Assembly: GCA_934695325.1 (NCBI GenBank)
Contig: CAKUVD010000001.1
Span: 430,875 to 494,874 of the forward strand
Length of the DNA: 64,000 bases
Source: an uncultured Bacteroidales bacterium
GTDB taxonomy: Bacteria > Bacteroidota > Bacteroidia > Bacteroidales > UBA932
Reading direction: 5' to 3'
Every line of letters begins with the position of its first letter. Position 1 is the first letter of the stretch. Positions 57,066 through 64,000 of this stretch are shown one piece after another. The position numbers were made by a program, and so were the translations under genes. The notes beneath the pieces were generated by a model. That model was not told the origin of the DNA, made no database searches, and saw only the letters and a program-made list of their open reading frames with translations.

Positions 57066-58406
57066 ATGGTCAAAGTAATAACTTACGGGACATTCGACCT
57101 TCTCCACCAAGGTCATATAAATCTTCTCCGCCGGGCGAAGGAACTGGGCGACTGTCTCGTAGTGGGAGTCACCACGGACAATTTCGACCTGGAGCGCGGC
57201 AAGCTGAACACCCACGACAGTCTCGTCAAGCGCATCGAGGCCGTCAAGGCCACCGGCTATGCAGACGAGATCATCATAGAAGAATATAGCGGACAAAAGA
57301 TCGACGACATCCAGAAATACGGCATCGACATCTTCGCCATCGGCTCGGACTGGGAAGGAAGATTCGACTATCTGAAAGAGTATTGCGACGTCGTCTATCT
57401 CCCGCGCACCGAAGGAATTTCCAGCACCGAGATCAGGAACAGGGACTGCGTAAGGTTCGGCATAGCCGGCACAGGCAGCATCGCCCGCAGGTTCGTCCCG
57501 GAATCTTCCGCAGTCTCCTGCGTATATATCAACGCCGCTTTCAGCATTGACTCGGACGAGTGCCGCAGATTCTGCGCCGACAACAACATTCCGGTCGCAG
57601 CGGAGAACTATAGGTCAATGCTGGAGCATTGTGATGCCGTCTATATAGCCACGCCGCACTATACGCACTATGAGTATGCCAAAGCGGCGCTCGAAGCCGG
57701 CAAGCACGTTCTGTGCGAGACCCCGTTCGTCCTGAGAGTCAATGAGGCAGAGGAACTGATCCGACTCGCAGACAAGAAAGGCCTCATCCTGATGGTGGCA
57801 CACAAGACAGCATACTGCCCTGCTTTCCGGCATCTTATATCAATGCTGAAGTCAGGTGTCATCGGAGACATCGTGGACATCAACGCCTCCGTGACCACCA
57901 TCACCGACGAGAGTTCCGGCAAGCTGGACCCTACGAGATATGGCGGAAGTATGAATGAGAACGCCTGCTTCCCTATCCTCCCGATACTCAAGCTGCTCGG
58001 CACCGGCTACCGCAACATAGAGTTCTACTCCAAGATGCGTAATGACGTAGATATCTATACCAAGGCCGTGTTCAGATATGATTCCGCCACGGCGTCTTTC
58101 CAGGTAGGCCTCGGAGCCAAGACTGAAGGCAATATGATAATATCCGGGACCGGAGGATACGTATATGTCCCGGCCCCGTGGTGGAAGACGGACTACTTTG
58201 AACTGAGATTCGAGGACCAGAACAAGAACAAGAAGTGTTTTCTCCCGTTTATGGGCGAAGGGCTCAGATATGAGATCCGGGAGTTCATAAACGCCGTGCT
58301 TTCATACGGCCCTGGTTCCAGGATCCTGTCAGACAAGGAGATACTTGCGATGACGGAAATCCAGGAGCGATATCTCGACGGCAAGGGGCTGTACAAACTC
58401 AAATGA
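57066..58406 (+). CDS. Fusion of a TagD-like cytidylyltransferase and a Gfo/Idh/MocA oxidoreductase
   Basis: The protein has 446 residues. Residues 1-127 match glycerol-3-phosphate cytidylyltransferase over their whole length: ITYGTFDLLHQGHINLL with HxGH at 14-17, GSDWEGRFDYL, and the signature RTEGISSTEI. From 130 a Rossmann domain follows (GIAGTGSIA), then the Gfo/Idh C-terminal domain to the end. The usual EKP catalytic motif reads ETP (E218-T219-P220), so the lysine is missing. The enzyme probably reduces or oxidises a small carbonyl compound and couples its phosphate to CMP. It lies nine bases after the aminotransferase and overlaps the second licD. Confidence 0.88.
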   Translation: MVKVITYGTFDLLHQGHINLLRRAKELGDCLVVGVTTDNFDLERGKLNTHDSLVKRIEAVKATGYADEIIIEEYSGQKIDDIQKYGIDIFAIGSDWEGRFDYLKEYCDVVYLPRTEGISSTEIRNRDCVRFGIAGTGSIARRFVPESSAVSCVYINAAFSIDSDECRRFCADNNIPVAAENYRSMLEHCDAVYIATPHYTHYEYAKAALEAGKHVLCETPFVLRVNEAEELIRLADKKGLILMVAHKTAYCPAFRHLISMLKSGVIGDIVDINASVTTITDESSGKLDPTRYGGSMNENACFPILPILKLLGTGYRNIEFYSKMRNDVDIYTKAVFRYDSATASFQVGLGAKTEGNMIISGTGGYVYVPAPWWKTDYFELRFEDQNKNKKCFLPFMGEGLRYEIREFINAVLSYGPGSRILSDKEILAMTEIQERYLDGKGLYKLK

Positions 58407-59236
58407 CAATGAAAGAACTGAACACCACGGAACTGCAGAAGTTCAGCCTGAAGATACTGCAGGACGTGGCGTCATTCTGCGAAAAGAACGGAATACGCTA
58501 CTCCCTGGGATACGGCACCCTGCTGGGTGCAATCAGGCATAAAGGATTCATCCCCTGGGACGATGACATCGACATTATGATGCCTCGCGAAGACTACGAA
58601 AGGTTCAGCCGGACATATAAGTCGGACAGTTACAGATTCATTGACAGCAGCGTCATCGAAGACTGCTATATCGCTTTCGGCCGTGTCTGCGACTGCACGG
58701 AGACATTGACACGCTCGTACATTCCGTGGCACGGAGGCAGCGTCACCACCGGAGTGTGGATTGACATCTTCCCCTTGGACAAGGTTCCGGACGACGAGAA
58801 GGAGTTCAACGATCTATACGGAGGGCTGTCTCTCATTCATAGATACAGCACGAAAATCCGAAGGCTGCACGCAGGAGAGCACGAAAGCTACTCCAGACGC
58901 AGAAGCCTGATGGCAAGTCTCACCAGGACAATGCACCCGAGGCTCGGCAAGATCAGGCCTCAGGATGTGGTCGGCTATATGAACGAGATCATACGGCTGA
59001 GCGGAAGCCGCGGCAGTCACCACGTATCGCAGATCTGCTGTCCGGACAATCCGTCTGAACATTTCGAAATCGCTGACGTGGAGAATTATACCCGCGCCGA
59101 ATTCGAGGGCTCCGAGTTCAGCATATTCGCCGAATATGACAAGGTGCTTACGACTATGTTCGGGGACTATAGACAGCTGCCACCTGAGAAAGACAGACAC
59201 CCGCTTCAGAATTACATCAAGTTCTTCCATATATGA
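58403..59236 (+). CDS. LicD-family phosphotransferase (second copy)
   Basis: The protein has 277 residues, starting in an ATGA overlap with the fusion gene. The LicD motif YSLGYGTLLGAIRHKGFIP plus WDDDIDIMMPREDYERF spans about residues 34-70. It is alignable with the copy at 55154 along most of its length, ending in both with a YxxLPP-KxRxxH-type tail. It likely transfers the CDP-linked product of the preceding enzymes to a glycan. The end overlaps the next gene by four bases. Confidence 0.9.
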   Translation: MTMKELNTTELQKFSLKILQDVASFCEKNGIRYSLGYGTLLGAIRHKGFIPWDDDIDIMMPREDYERFSRTYKSDSYRFIDSSVIEDCYIAFGRVCDCTETLTRSYIPWHGGSVTTGVWIDIFPLDKVPDDEKEFNDLYGGLSLIHRYSTKIRRLHAGEHESYSRRRSLMASLTRTMHPRLGKIRPQDVVGYMNEIIRLSGSRGSHHVSQICCPDNPSEHFEIADVENYTRAEFEGSEFSIFAEYDKVLTTMFGDYRQLPPEKDRHPLQNYIKFFHI

Positions 59237-60333
59237 GAATCGCCTACTGTATACATTCCCTGCATCTGTTCGGCGGAATCGAGAGAGTTCTTTCGATAAA
59301 GGCGAACTACCTGGCTGATGTCTATAGCTATGATATACACATCATTACGGCGGATCTGAAGGGTCGGAGACCACATTTCAGGCTCAGCGACAAGATAACG
59401 CTGCACGATGTCGGGATCAGCGAGAAGTTCCGAGTCAATGCCTATGGACGCGGCCTGGACCGCATTCTCAACGAAATCAGGCCGGACATCTGCGTCTCGC
59501 TCGGAGGCAATGACATTTTCTGCCTCCCGGACTGCACCGACGGCAGCATCAAGGTCTCGGAATTTCATTTTTCGCACGACAAGTATTTCATCAAATACGG
59601 AGGATCTTTCTTCGGTGATCTCTATGCGAGATTCAGGACAAGTAGGCTGGAAAAGGCAGCGGCAAGGCTCTCGAGGTTCATTGTACTGACAAAGTCGGAC
59701 AGAAAAGACTGGGAAAAGGTCGTCCCGAATGTCACGAGCATCTATAATCCGCTCACGTTCAAGTCTGACAGAGTCGCGGAACTCCAGAACAGACGCTGCA
59801 TCGCCATAGGCAGGCTGGAGCCACAGAAGAATTTCAAGGACCTGGTCACGGCCTGGGTAGATGTGGACAAGAGGTTCCCGGACTGGCGGCTGGAAATATA
59901 CGGCAAGGGGCATCAGGAAAAGGCGTTGAGAAAGCAGATCGACCAGAATGGTCTCACAGGAAAGGTCTTGCTTATGGGAAGCAGCGATGACATCCGCGGG
60001 AAGATGCTGGAAAGTTCCTGCCTGGTAATGAGCTCTGCATACGAGGGCTTTCCGATGGTGCTATTGGAGGCGGTGGAGACAGGGCTTCCTATGGTGAGCT
60101 ATGACTGTCCGAAAGGTCCGTCGGAAATCATCATCGATGGAGAGAGCGGCTTCCTGGTGAGGCCGGGCGACACGGCTGCATTGTCCCGTAGAATCTGCGA
60201 TGTCATCGGAGACGGAGAACTGAGGAAGAGATTCGGAGTGAGAGCGAAGAGAAGCTCGGCCGAATTCAGCATTGAACTGATAATGAGTCAATGGAAAGAG
60301 CTTTTTGAGGGTCTCGTCAAGAAGCAGCGATAG
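59233..60333 (+). CDS. Family 4 glycosyltransferase
   Basis: The protein has 366 residues with a GT-B fold. The N-terminal CIHSLHLFGGIERVLS is the acceptor-side Gly-rich loop. The C-terminal donor domain has AIGRLEPQKNFKDLVTAW and the E-x7-E motif in SSAYEGFPMVLLEAVETGLP, then YDCPKGPSEII. It would add a sugar from a nucleotide donor, retaining configuration. It is translationally coupled to licD through a four-base overlap and ends the first transcription unit of the cluster. Confidence 0.92.
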   Translation: MRIAYCIHSLHLFGGIERVLSIKANYLADVYSYDIHIITADLKGRRPHFRLSDKITLHDVGISEKFRVNAYGRGLDRILNEIRPDICVSLGGNDIFCLPDCTDGSIKVSEFHFSHDKYFIKYGGSFFGDLYARFRTSRLEKAAARLSRFIVLTKSDRKDWEKVVPNVTSIYNPLTFKSDRVAELQNRRCIAIGRLEPQKNFKDLVTAWVDVDKRFPDWRLEIYGKGHQEKALRKQIDQNGLTGKVLLMGSSDDIRGKMLESSCLVMSSAYEGFPMVLLEAVETGLPMVSYDCPKGPSEIIIDGESGFLVRPGDTAALSRRICDVIGDGELRKRFGVRAKRSSAEFSIELIMSQWKELFEGLVKKQR

Positions 60334-60372
60334 ATTTTGTCGTATTTTCATACATTTTCGTTCTTTTATACA

Positions 60373-60380
60373 TATATTTG
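60373..60380 (+). promoter_or_regulatory. -7 element of the last glycosyltransferase gene
   Basis: TATATTTG in the 100-base gap after the GT4 gene, 57 bases before the next ATG. This gene can be expressed apart from the licD operon. Confidence 0.5.
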
Positions 60381-60436
60381 CATCTTGTACTAAAGACCTG
60401 ACCTGACTGATGTGAAATTACTTACAGGCAAGTGCA

Positions 60437-61255
60437 ATGAAAGATATGACCATATCCGTCATAATTCCGTGCTACAAGGGAGAGAAGTATATAGACAACT
60501 GTCTGGAAAATCTTCTGGCACAGAGTTATAAGAATCTGGAAATCATCGTCGTCATAGACGGGAGGCTCGACAGATCTGCCGAAATCGCTTCTCGCTACCC
60601 AGTCAAGTTAATCGTTTTGGAAAAGAACCAGGGTCCGTCAGCCGCCAGAAACGCCGGTATGGCCGCTGCTACGGGAGAGTTCATTCATTTTATGGATGCG
60701 GATGACAACATCAGCCGTGGATTCTATGAAAATATGGTCGCCGCCATCGTACGTTCTGGCGCCGATGTGGCGTGCTCAGGCATCATAAATGACAGAAAAG
60801 CATACAAATGCCAGATTTTCAACAAGGAAAATGTATATTCGCTCACTCGTGACAAGATGACTGTGACCTGGGTCGGGAAATGGGGCTATGTGTGGAGGTA
60901 TCTTTTCAGAAGGTCAATGCTGACAGAGCGCAGCCTGGTTTTCGAGCCGGGACGTCTCATCGAAGACCTTCCCTTCTCGTTCAAGGCGCTCTACTATGCG
61001 AAATCCATCGTCACAGTGCCCAATACCGCCTATTTCTACAGATGCAACGATGATTCCATCCTGACTACCAAGGACCAGACATTGAGGAGAAGATGCAAGG
61101 CGGATCTGCGTCATTCGAGAACACTGATTTCCGAATTTGCGAAATCGTGCAACATCTCCGTCCCAGGCATAGGATATGATCCGGGAATCATCACCTATCT
61201 CGCCAGAAAATTCTATATGAGCACGGCCGCGGCATTCGGATTCCGCTGCTTCTGA
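60437..61255 (+). CDS. Family 2 glycosyltransferase
   Basis: The protein has 272 residues; an ATG three codons on is an alternative start. GT-A features: ISVIIPCYKGEKYIDNCLEN, VVIDGRLDRS, NQGPSAARNAGMAAATGEF, and DADDN near residue 93. It is shorter than the first GT2 of the cluster and lacks a basic helical tail of the same length. It has its own promoter and a shared terminator with the convergent aldolase gene. Confidence 0.9.
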   Translation: MKDMTISVIIPCYKGEKYIDNCLENLLAQSYKNLEIIVVIDGRLDRSAEIASRYPVKLIVLEKNQGPSAARNAGMAAATGEFIHFMDADDNISRGFYENMVAAIVRSGADVACSGIINDRKAYKCQIFNKENVYSLTRDKMTVTWVGKWGYVWRYLFRRSMLTERSLVFEPGRLIEDLPFSFKALYYAKSIVTVPNTAYFYRCNDDSILTTKDQTLRRRCKADLRHSRTLISEFAKSCNISVPGIGYDPGIITYLARKFYMSTAAAFGFRCF

Positions 61256-61280
61256 ACTAAGACGTGCATCATATACAAAT

Positions 61281-61321
61281 AAAAAGGCCTACCGTCCGGA
61301 CTGGACAGCAGGTCTCTTTTT
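61281..61321. terminator. Bidirectional terminator between the glycosyltransferase and aldolase genes
   Basis: AAAAAGGCCT, GTCC and their partners GGAC, AGGTCTCTTTTT form an interrupted stem around GGACT, with A- and T-runs at the ends. Confidence 0.7.
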
Positions 61322-61339
61322 ATTTATGCGAAGTTCTGA

Positions 61340-62341
61340 TTATTCAGCTTTGCCTTCTGAACCGAGAACGTCCTTGATCTTGTGCTCATAGAGCTTCTTC
61401 ATCTCATCACGTGCAGGTCCGAGGTATTTACGCGGATCGAACTCGCCTGGCTTCTCGACAAATACCTTACGGATGGCAGCTGTCATCGCAAGACGTGAGT
61501 CAGAGTCGATGTTGATCTTGCATACAGCTGACTTAGCTGCTTCGCGGAGCTGCTCCTCTGGGATACCTACAGCGTCAGGAAGCTTTCCGCCATACTGGTT
61601 GATCATATCTACATACTCCTGAGGTACTGAAGATGATCCGTGGAGAACGATAGGGAATCCAGGGAGTTTCTTCTCGATCTCGTGGAGAACGTCGAATGCA
61701 AGTGGCGGTGGAACGAGACGGCCTGTCTTAGGGTCACGTGTGCACTGCTCCGGTTTGAACTTGTATGCGCCGTGTGATGTTCCGATGGAGATGGCGAGTG
61801 AATCGCAGCCGGTACGGGTAGCGAAGTCGATGACCTCCTCAGGCTTCGTATAGTGAGACTCCTCTGCGGCAACCTCATCCTCCACACCTGCGAGCACACC
61901 GAGCTCAGCCTCTACGGTGACATCATACTGATGAGCGTACTCAACGACTTTCTTGGTAAGAGCGATATTGTCTTCGTAAGGAAGGGCTGAGCCATCGATC
62001 ATCACTGAAGAGAAGCCCATATCAACGCAGCTCTTGCAGAGCTCGAAAGAATCACCGTGGTCAAGGTGAAGGACTATCTGAGGATGCTCCCAACCGAGTT
62101 CTTTTGCATACTGGACGGCACCTTCAGCCATATAGCGGAGAAGTGTCTGGTTAGCGTAGTTACGCGCACCCTTGGAAACCTGGAGGATAACTGGTGATTT
62201 CAGTTCAGCTGAAGCCTGGATGATGGCCTGAAGCTGCTCCATATTGTTGAAGTTGAAAGCAGGGATTGCATATCCGCCTTTAACTGCCTTTGCAAACATT
62301 TCTCTTGTGTTTACAAGGCCCAATTCTTTATAAGAAACCAT
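61340..62341 (-). CDS. fba: Class II fructose-1,6-bisphosphate aldolase
   Basis: The protein has 333 residues and is a zinc-dependent aldolase of glycolysis and gluconeogenesis. Visible residues: YAIPAFNFNN, zinc-ligand HLDHGDSFE, SVMIDGSALPYEDN, VEAELGVLAGVEDE, SIGTSHGAYKF and VLHGSSSVP. The length is normal. The gene is divergent from gmk across 200 bases that contain a 14-base palindrome. No -7 element of full consensus was found for it. Confidence 0.96.
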   Translation of the reverse strand: MVSYKELGLVNTREMFAKAVKGGYAIPAFNFNNMEQLQAIIQASAELKSPVILQVSKGARNYANQTLLRYMAEGAVQYAKELGWEHPQIVLHLDHGDSFELCKSCVDMGFSSVMIDGSALPYEDNIALTKKVVEYAHQYDVTVEAELGVLAGVEDEVAAEESHYTKPEEVIDFATRTGCDSLAISIGTSHGAYKFKPEQCTRDPKTGRLVPPPLAFDVLHEIEKKLPGFPIVLHGSSSVPQEYVDMINQYGGKLPDAVGIPEEQLREAAKSAVCKINIDSDSRLAMTAAIRKVFVEKPGEFDPRKYLGPARDEMKKLYEHKIKDVLGSEGKAE

Positions 62342-62457
62342 ATTCTATAAAATTAGAAATTATTTCAATGTCATCGTGAATCTGCGGCAATCACATACCG
62401 CATCTTAACGCGCCTCATCTCTGAGGACGTCTTTTTCCGTGCAATAACTCTGCCATT

Positions 62458-62471
62458 TCCGAAATTTCGGA
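62458..62471. promoter_or_regulatory. Perfect 14-base palindrome between fba and gmk
   Basis: TCCGAAATTTCGGA is fully self-complementary. It lies 42 bases upstream of the gmk -7 element and about 120 bases upstream of the fba ATG, so it may be an operator for either gene. Confidence 0.45.
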
Positions 62472-62512
62472 CAAATTGGCATAAATTTTCCCGAAAGCAT
62501 CGCAAAATTAAC

Positions 62513-62520
62513 TAATTTTG
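62513..62520 (+). promoter_or_regulatory. -7 element of the gmk-nadD operon
   Basis: TAATTTTG, 18 bases before the gmk ATG. Confidence 0.5.
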
Positions 62521-62538
62521 TGAAAATAATGAAAACAG

Positions 62539-63108
62539 ATGAGCAATAAAGTTGTCATTTTTTCCGCCCCGTCAGGATCGGGGAAGAGCACTATCGTGAA
62601 CTATATCCTCAAGTTGCATCCGGAAATGGAGTTTTCCGTCTCCGCCACATCACGTGCGCCTCGAGGACAGGAAAAGAACGGCATTGAGTATTACTTTTTC
62701 TCAGCCGAGAATTTCCGGAAGATGATCTCTGAGGATAAGTTCGTGGAATATGAGGAAGTGTACGCCGGGTCCTTTTATGGGACGCTCAAGTCCGAGGTGC
62801 AGAGAATCTGGGACAAGGGACACGTCATCATATTCGACGTGGATGTAAAGGGAGGCGTGAACCTGAAAAAATATTTCGGGAGCAATGCGCTGTCCATCTT
62901 CATCCAGGCTCCGTCCGTGGAGGAACTCCGCAAGAGGCTCATAGCACGAGGCACCGACAGTGAAGAGGCTATCGAGAAAAGAGTCTCCAAGGCTGCCGAG
63001 GAAATGACTTACGCTGACAAGTTCGACCATATACTTGTCAATGATGACCTGCAGAAAGCTTTCAGCGAAGCTGAAGATATAGTCGATAAGTTTCTGAAAG
63101 AAGACTGA
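62539..63108 (+). CDS. gmk: Guanylate kinase
   Basis: The protein has 189 residues. P-loop SAPSGSGKST lies at residues 9-18, with TSRAPRGQEKNGIEYYFFS as GMP-binding segment and IFDVDVKGGVNLKK following. It converts GMP to GDP with ATP. The start is the only ATG giving the full P-loop. nadD follows after five bases. Confidence 0.97.
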   Translation: MSNKVVIFSAPSGSGKSTIVNYILKLHPEMEFSVSATSRAPRGQEKNGIEYYFFSAENFRKMISEDKFVEYEEVYAGSFYGTLKSEVQRIWDKGHVIIFDVDVKGGVNLKKYFGSNALSIFIQAPSVEELRKRLIARGTDSEEAIEKRVSKAAEEMTYADKFDHILVNDDLQKAFSEAEDIVDKFLKED

Positions 63109-63113
63109 CTCCT

Positions 63114-63749
63114 ATGAAAATAGCCGTCTACTCCGGATCGTTCAACCCGCTGCACATCGGGCACCAGGCTATAATGGAATATCTTACCAAAGAAAAGGAA
63201 TTTGACTGGGTGTATCTGGTGGTGTCGCCTAAGAATCCTCTTAAGGAGGGGATAAGCGCAGCATCAGGCAAAGCAAGATATGAGGCAGCCGTAACCGCTG
63301 TAAAGAGACACCCGGAACTGAATGTCCGCGTGGATGACATAGAACTCAATATGGAACCACCACATTACACAATCAGGACAATGGATGCGCTGAAGAAGCG
63401 TGAGCCGGAAAATGATTTCACACTGGTCATCGGAGCGGACAACCTGTCATCCATACATCAGTGGCGCGATTTTCCTAGACTGCTTTCTGAATATGGTGTG
63501 GCAGTATATCCCAGGACAGGATACGACCTCGACAGTCTTCGTAAGGAACTGATGGACGAGTGCAAGCGTTTCCCAGCGCTCTATGTCCTGGACGATGCCG
63601 ATGCGGCGTCAGACAGGCTTAGCCTGGAGGATGCCGAAAAGCGAGTATATGACATTCAGCTTCTTGACGCCCCTGTAATCAACATATCCTCCACGGAAAT
63701 CCGAGAGGGAATTTCGCAGGGCATCGATATGTCGAGATATCTGATGTAG
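63114..63749 (+). CDS. nadD: Nicotinate-nucleotide adenylyltransferase
   Basis: The protein has 211 residues. The nucleotidyltransferase HxGH motif is H14-I-G-H17 in GSFNPLHIGH; the second signature is ISSTEIREGI near the C-terminus. It makes deamido-NAD from nicotinate mononucleotide. VSPKNPLKEG and GADNLSSIHQWRDF are typical NadD segments. It is co-transcribed with gmk, an arrangement found in other Bacteroidales. Confidence 0.95.
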   Translation: MKIAVYSGSFNPLHIGHQAIMEYLTKEKEFDWVYLVVSPKNPLKEGISAASGKARYEAAVTAVKRHPELNVRVDDIELNMEPPHYTIRTMDALKKREPENDFTLVIGADNLSSIHQWRDFPRLLSEYGVAVYPRTGYDLDSLRKELMDECKRFPALYVLDDADAASDRLSLEDAEKRVYDIQLLDAPVINISSTEIREGISQGIDMSRYLM

Positions 63750-63811
63750 TCCATCTCCAGCATCAAAAAGCAAGAAACAAAATGTGAGAGCAATTCATAT
63801 TGAATAAGTTA

Positions 63812-63850
63812 GACGGCAGCCAGTCGCGAAGACCAGCTGCCGTCATTTTC
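63812..63850 (+). terminator. Terminator of the gmk-nadD operon
   Basis: GACGGCAGC and GCTGCCGTC form a perfect nine-pair stem with a 15-base loop, followed by ATTTTCTT. Confidence 0.8.
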
Positions 63851-63852
63851 TT

Positions 63853-63950
63853 CGCGCCGCCTGTCGGCTCCGTCTCGCCCGTCCGGGCGCGGGAGCGGCC
63901 AGCCCCTCCGCCGGGCGCCCGCAGCGCCGGGCCGCATACGCCGGGGCACA
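63853..63950. other. Very GC-rich non-coding segment
   Basis: By hand count 83 of 98 bases are G or C, against about half in the rest of the window. It contains short self-complementary pieces such as CCCGTCCGGG and GGGCGCCC. No protein-like frame is seen. It is bounded by the nadD terminator and the hairpin at 63956-63991. Confidence 0.6.
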
Positions 63951-63955
63951 AAGAA

Positions 63956-63991
63956 AGAGCACCCCGGACGGTCTATCGTCCGGAGTGCTCT
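63956..63991 (-). terminator. Terminator for a minus-strand gene beyond the window end
   Basis: AGAGCAC-C-CCGGACG pairs with CGTCCGG-A-GTGCTCT with one mismatch around GTCTAT. On the minus strand TTTCTTTG follows the stem, so it should end a transcript coming from the right. Confidence 0.65.
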
Positions 63992-64000
63992 CAAAGAACG

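Noticed and set aside
54158..61255. Full capsule or O-antigen locus
   Set aside because: No flippase, polymerase, initiating glycosyl-phosphate transferase or chain-length regulator is present, so it is better described as a modification or partial glycan cluster.
63763..63951. 62-codon minus-strand frame in the GC-rich tail
   Set aside because: The composition alone keeps the frame open; it reads through the nadD terminator.
1..64000. CRISPR arrays, insertion sequences, rRNA genes and known riboswitches
   Set aside because: Reading both strands showed no regularly spaced direct repeats, transposase-like proteins, rRNA segments or recognisable riboswitch cores.

Overview
The window is chromosomal DNA from a member of the Bacteroidales (Bacteroidota). 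The evidence is a SusC/SusD pair, BACON-domain and fimbrillin-type lipoproteins, Na+-NQR as the respiratory entry complex, and a clostripain-family lipoprotein. Many intergenic regions carry the Bacteroidetes -7 promoter element TAnnTTTG, and most genes lack a Shine-Dalgarno sequence. Base composition is close to 50% GC. There is no rRNA or other marker that would fix the genus. No insertion sequence, prophage or CRISPR array was seen.

Layout. 1-882: 3'-truncated lipid A acyltransferase gene. 1140-2801: POT-family peptide transporter. 2932-4413: AAA-ATPase/PD-(D/E)XK protein with a damaged 5' end. 4612-14824: minus-strand operon of phosphoesterase, SusC, SusD and a large BACON surface lipoprotein. 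It looks like an uptake system for a phosphorylated substrate and has no glycoside hydrolase. 15059-15131: tRNA-Gly(CCC). 15226-16362: OB-fold lipoprotein. 16513-19023: PcrA/UvrD helicase. 19099-25030: complete nqrABCDEF operon. 25391-33107: five-gene fimbria-like lipoprotein operon that includes a 1076-residue BspA-type (DUF285) leucine-rich-repeat protein and a repeat-less paralogue of its N-terminal half.

33081-53265 is mostly housekeeping: uvrA, a small heat-shock gene with a sigma-54-type promoter, tRNA-Asp, purC, a Mom/GNAT-like protein, mtgA, recX, a patatin-barrel protein, rlmN, recA, a helix-hairpin-helix membrane protein, rsmI with a coiled-coil partner, tdk, a clostripain-like lipoprotein, dipeptidyl peptidase III, xerD and a NUDIX hydrolase. 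53417-54022 is an FKBP isomerase.

54158-61255 is a surface-glycan decoration cluster: three glycosyltransferases, two LicD phosphotransferases, a class V aminotransferase, and a fusion of a TagD-like cytidylyltransferase to a Gfo/Idh/MocA oxidoreductase. Together they could make a CDP-activated amino-alcohol or polyol and attach its phosphate to a glycan. The window ends with fructose-bisphosphate aldolase, gmk and nadD, then a very GC-rich non-coding tail between two hairpins.

The most promising material for new biology is the fimbria/LRR operon, the LicD-aminotransferase-cytidylyltransferase cluster, a duplicated unnamed domain in the BACON protein, and the sigma-54-type control region of the small heat-shock gene. 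Functional calls rest on motifs and family knowledge read by eye; no database search was run.
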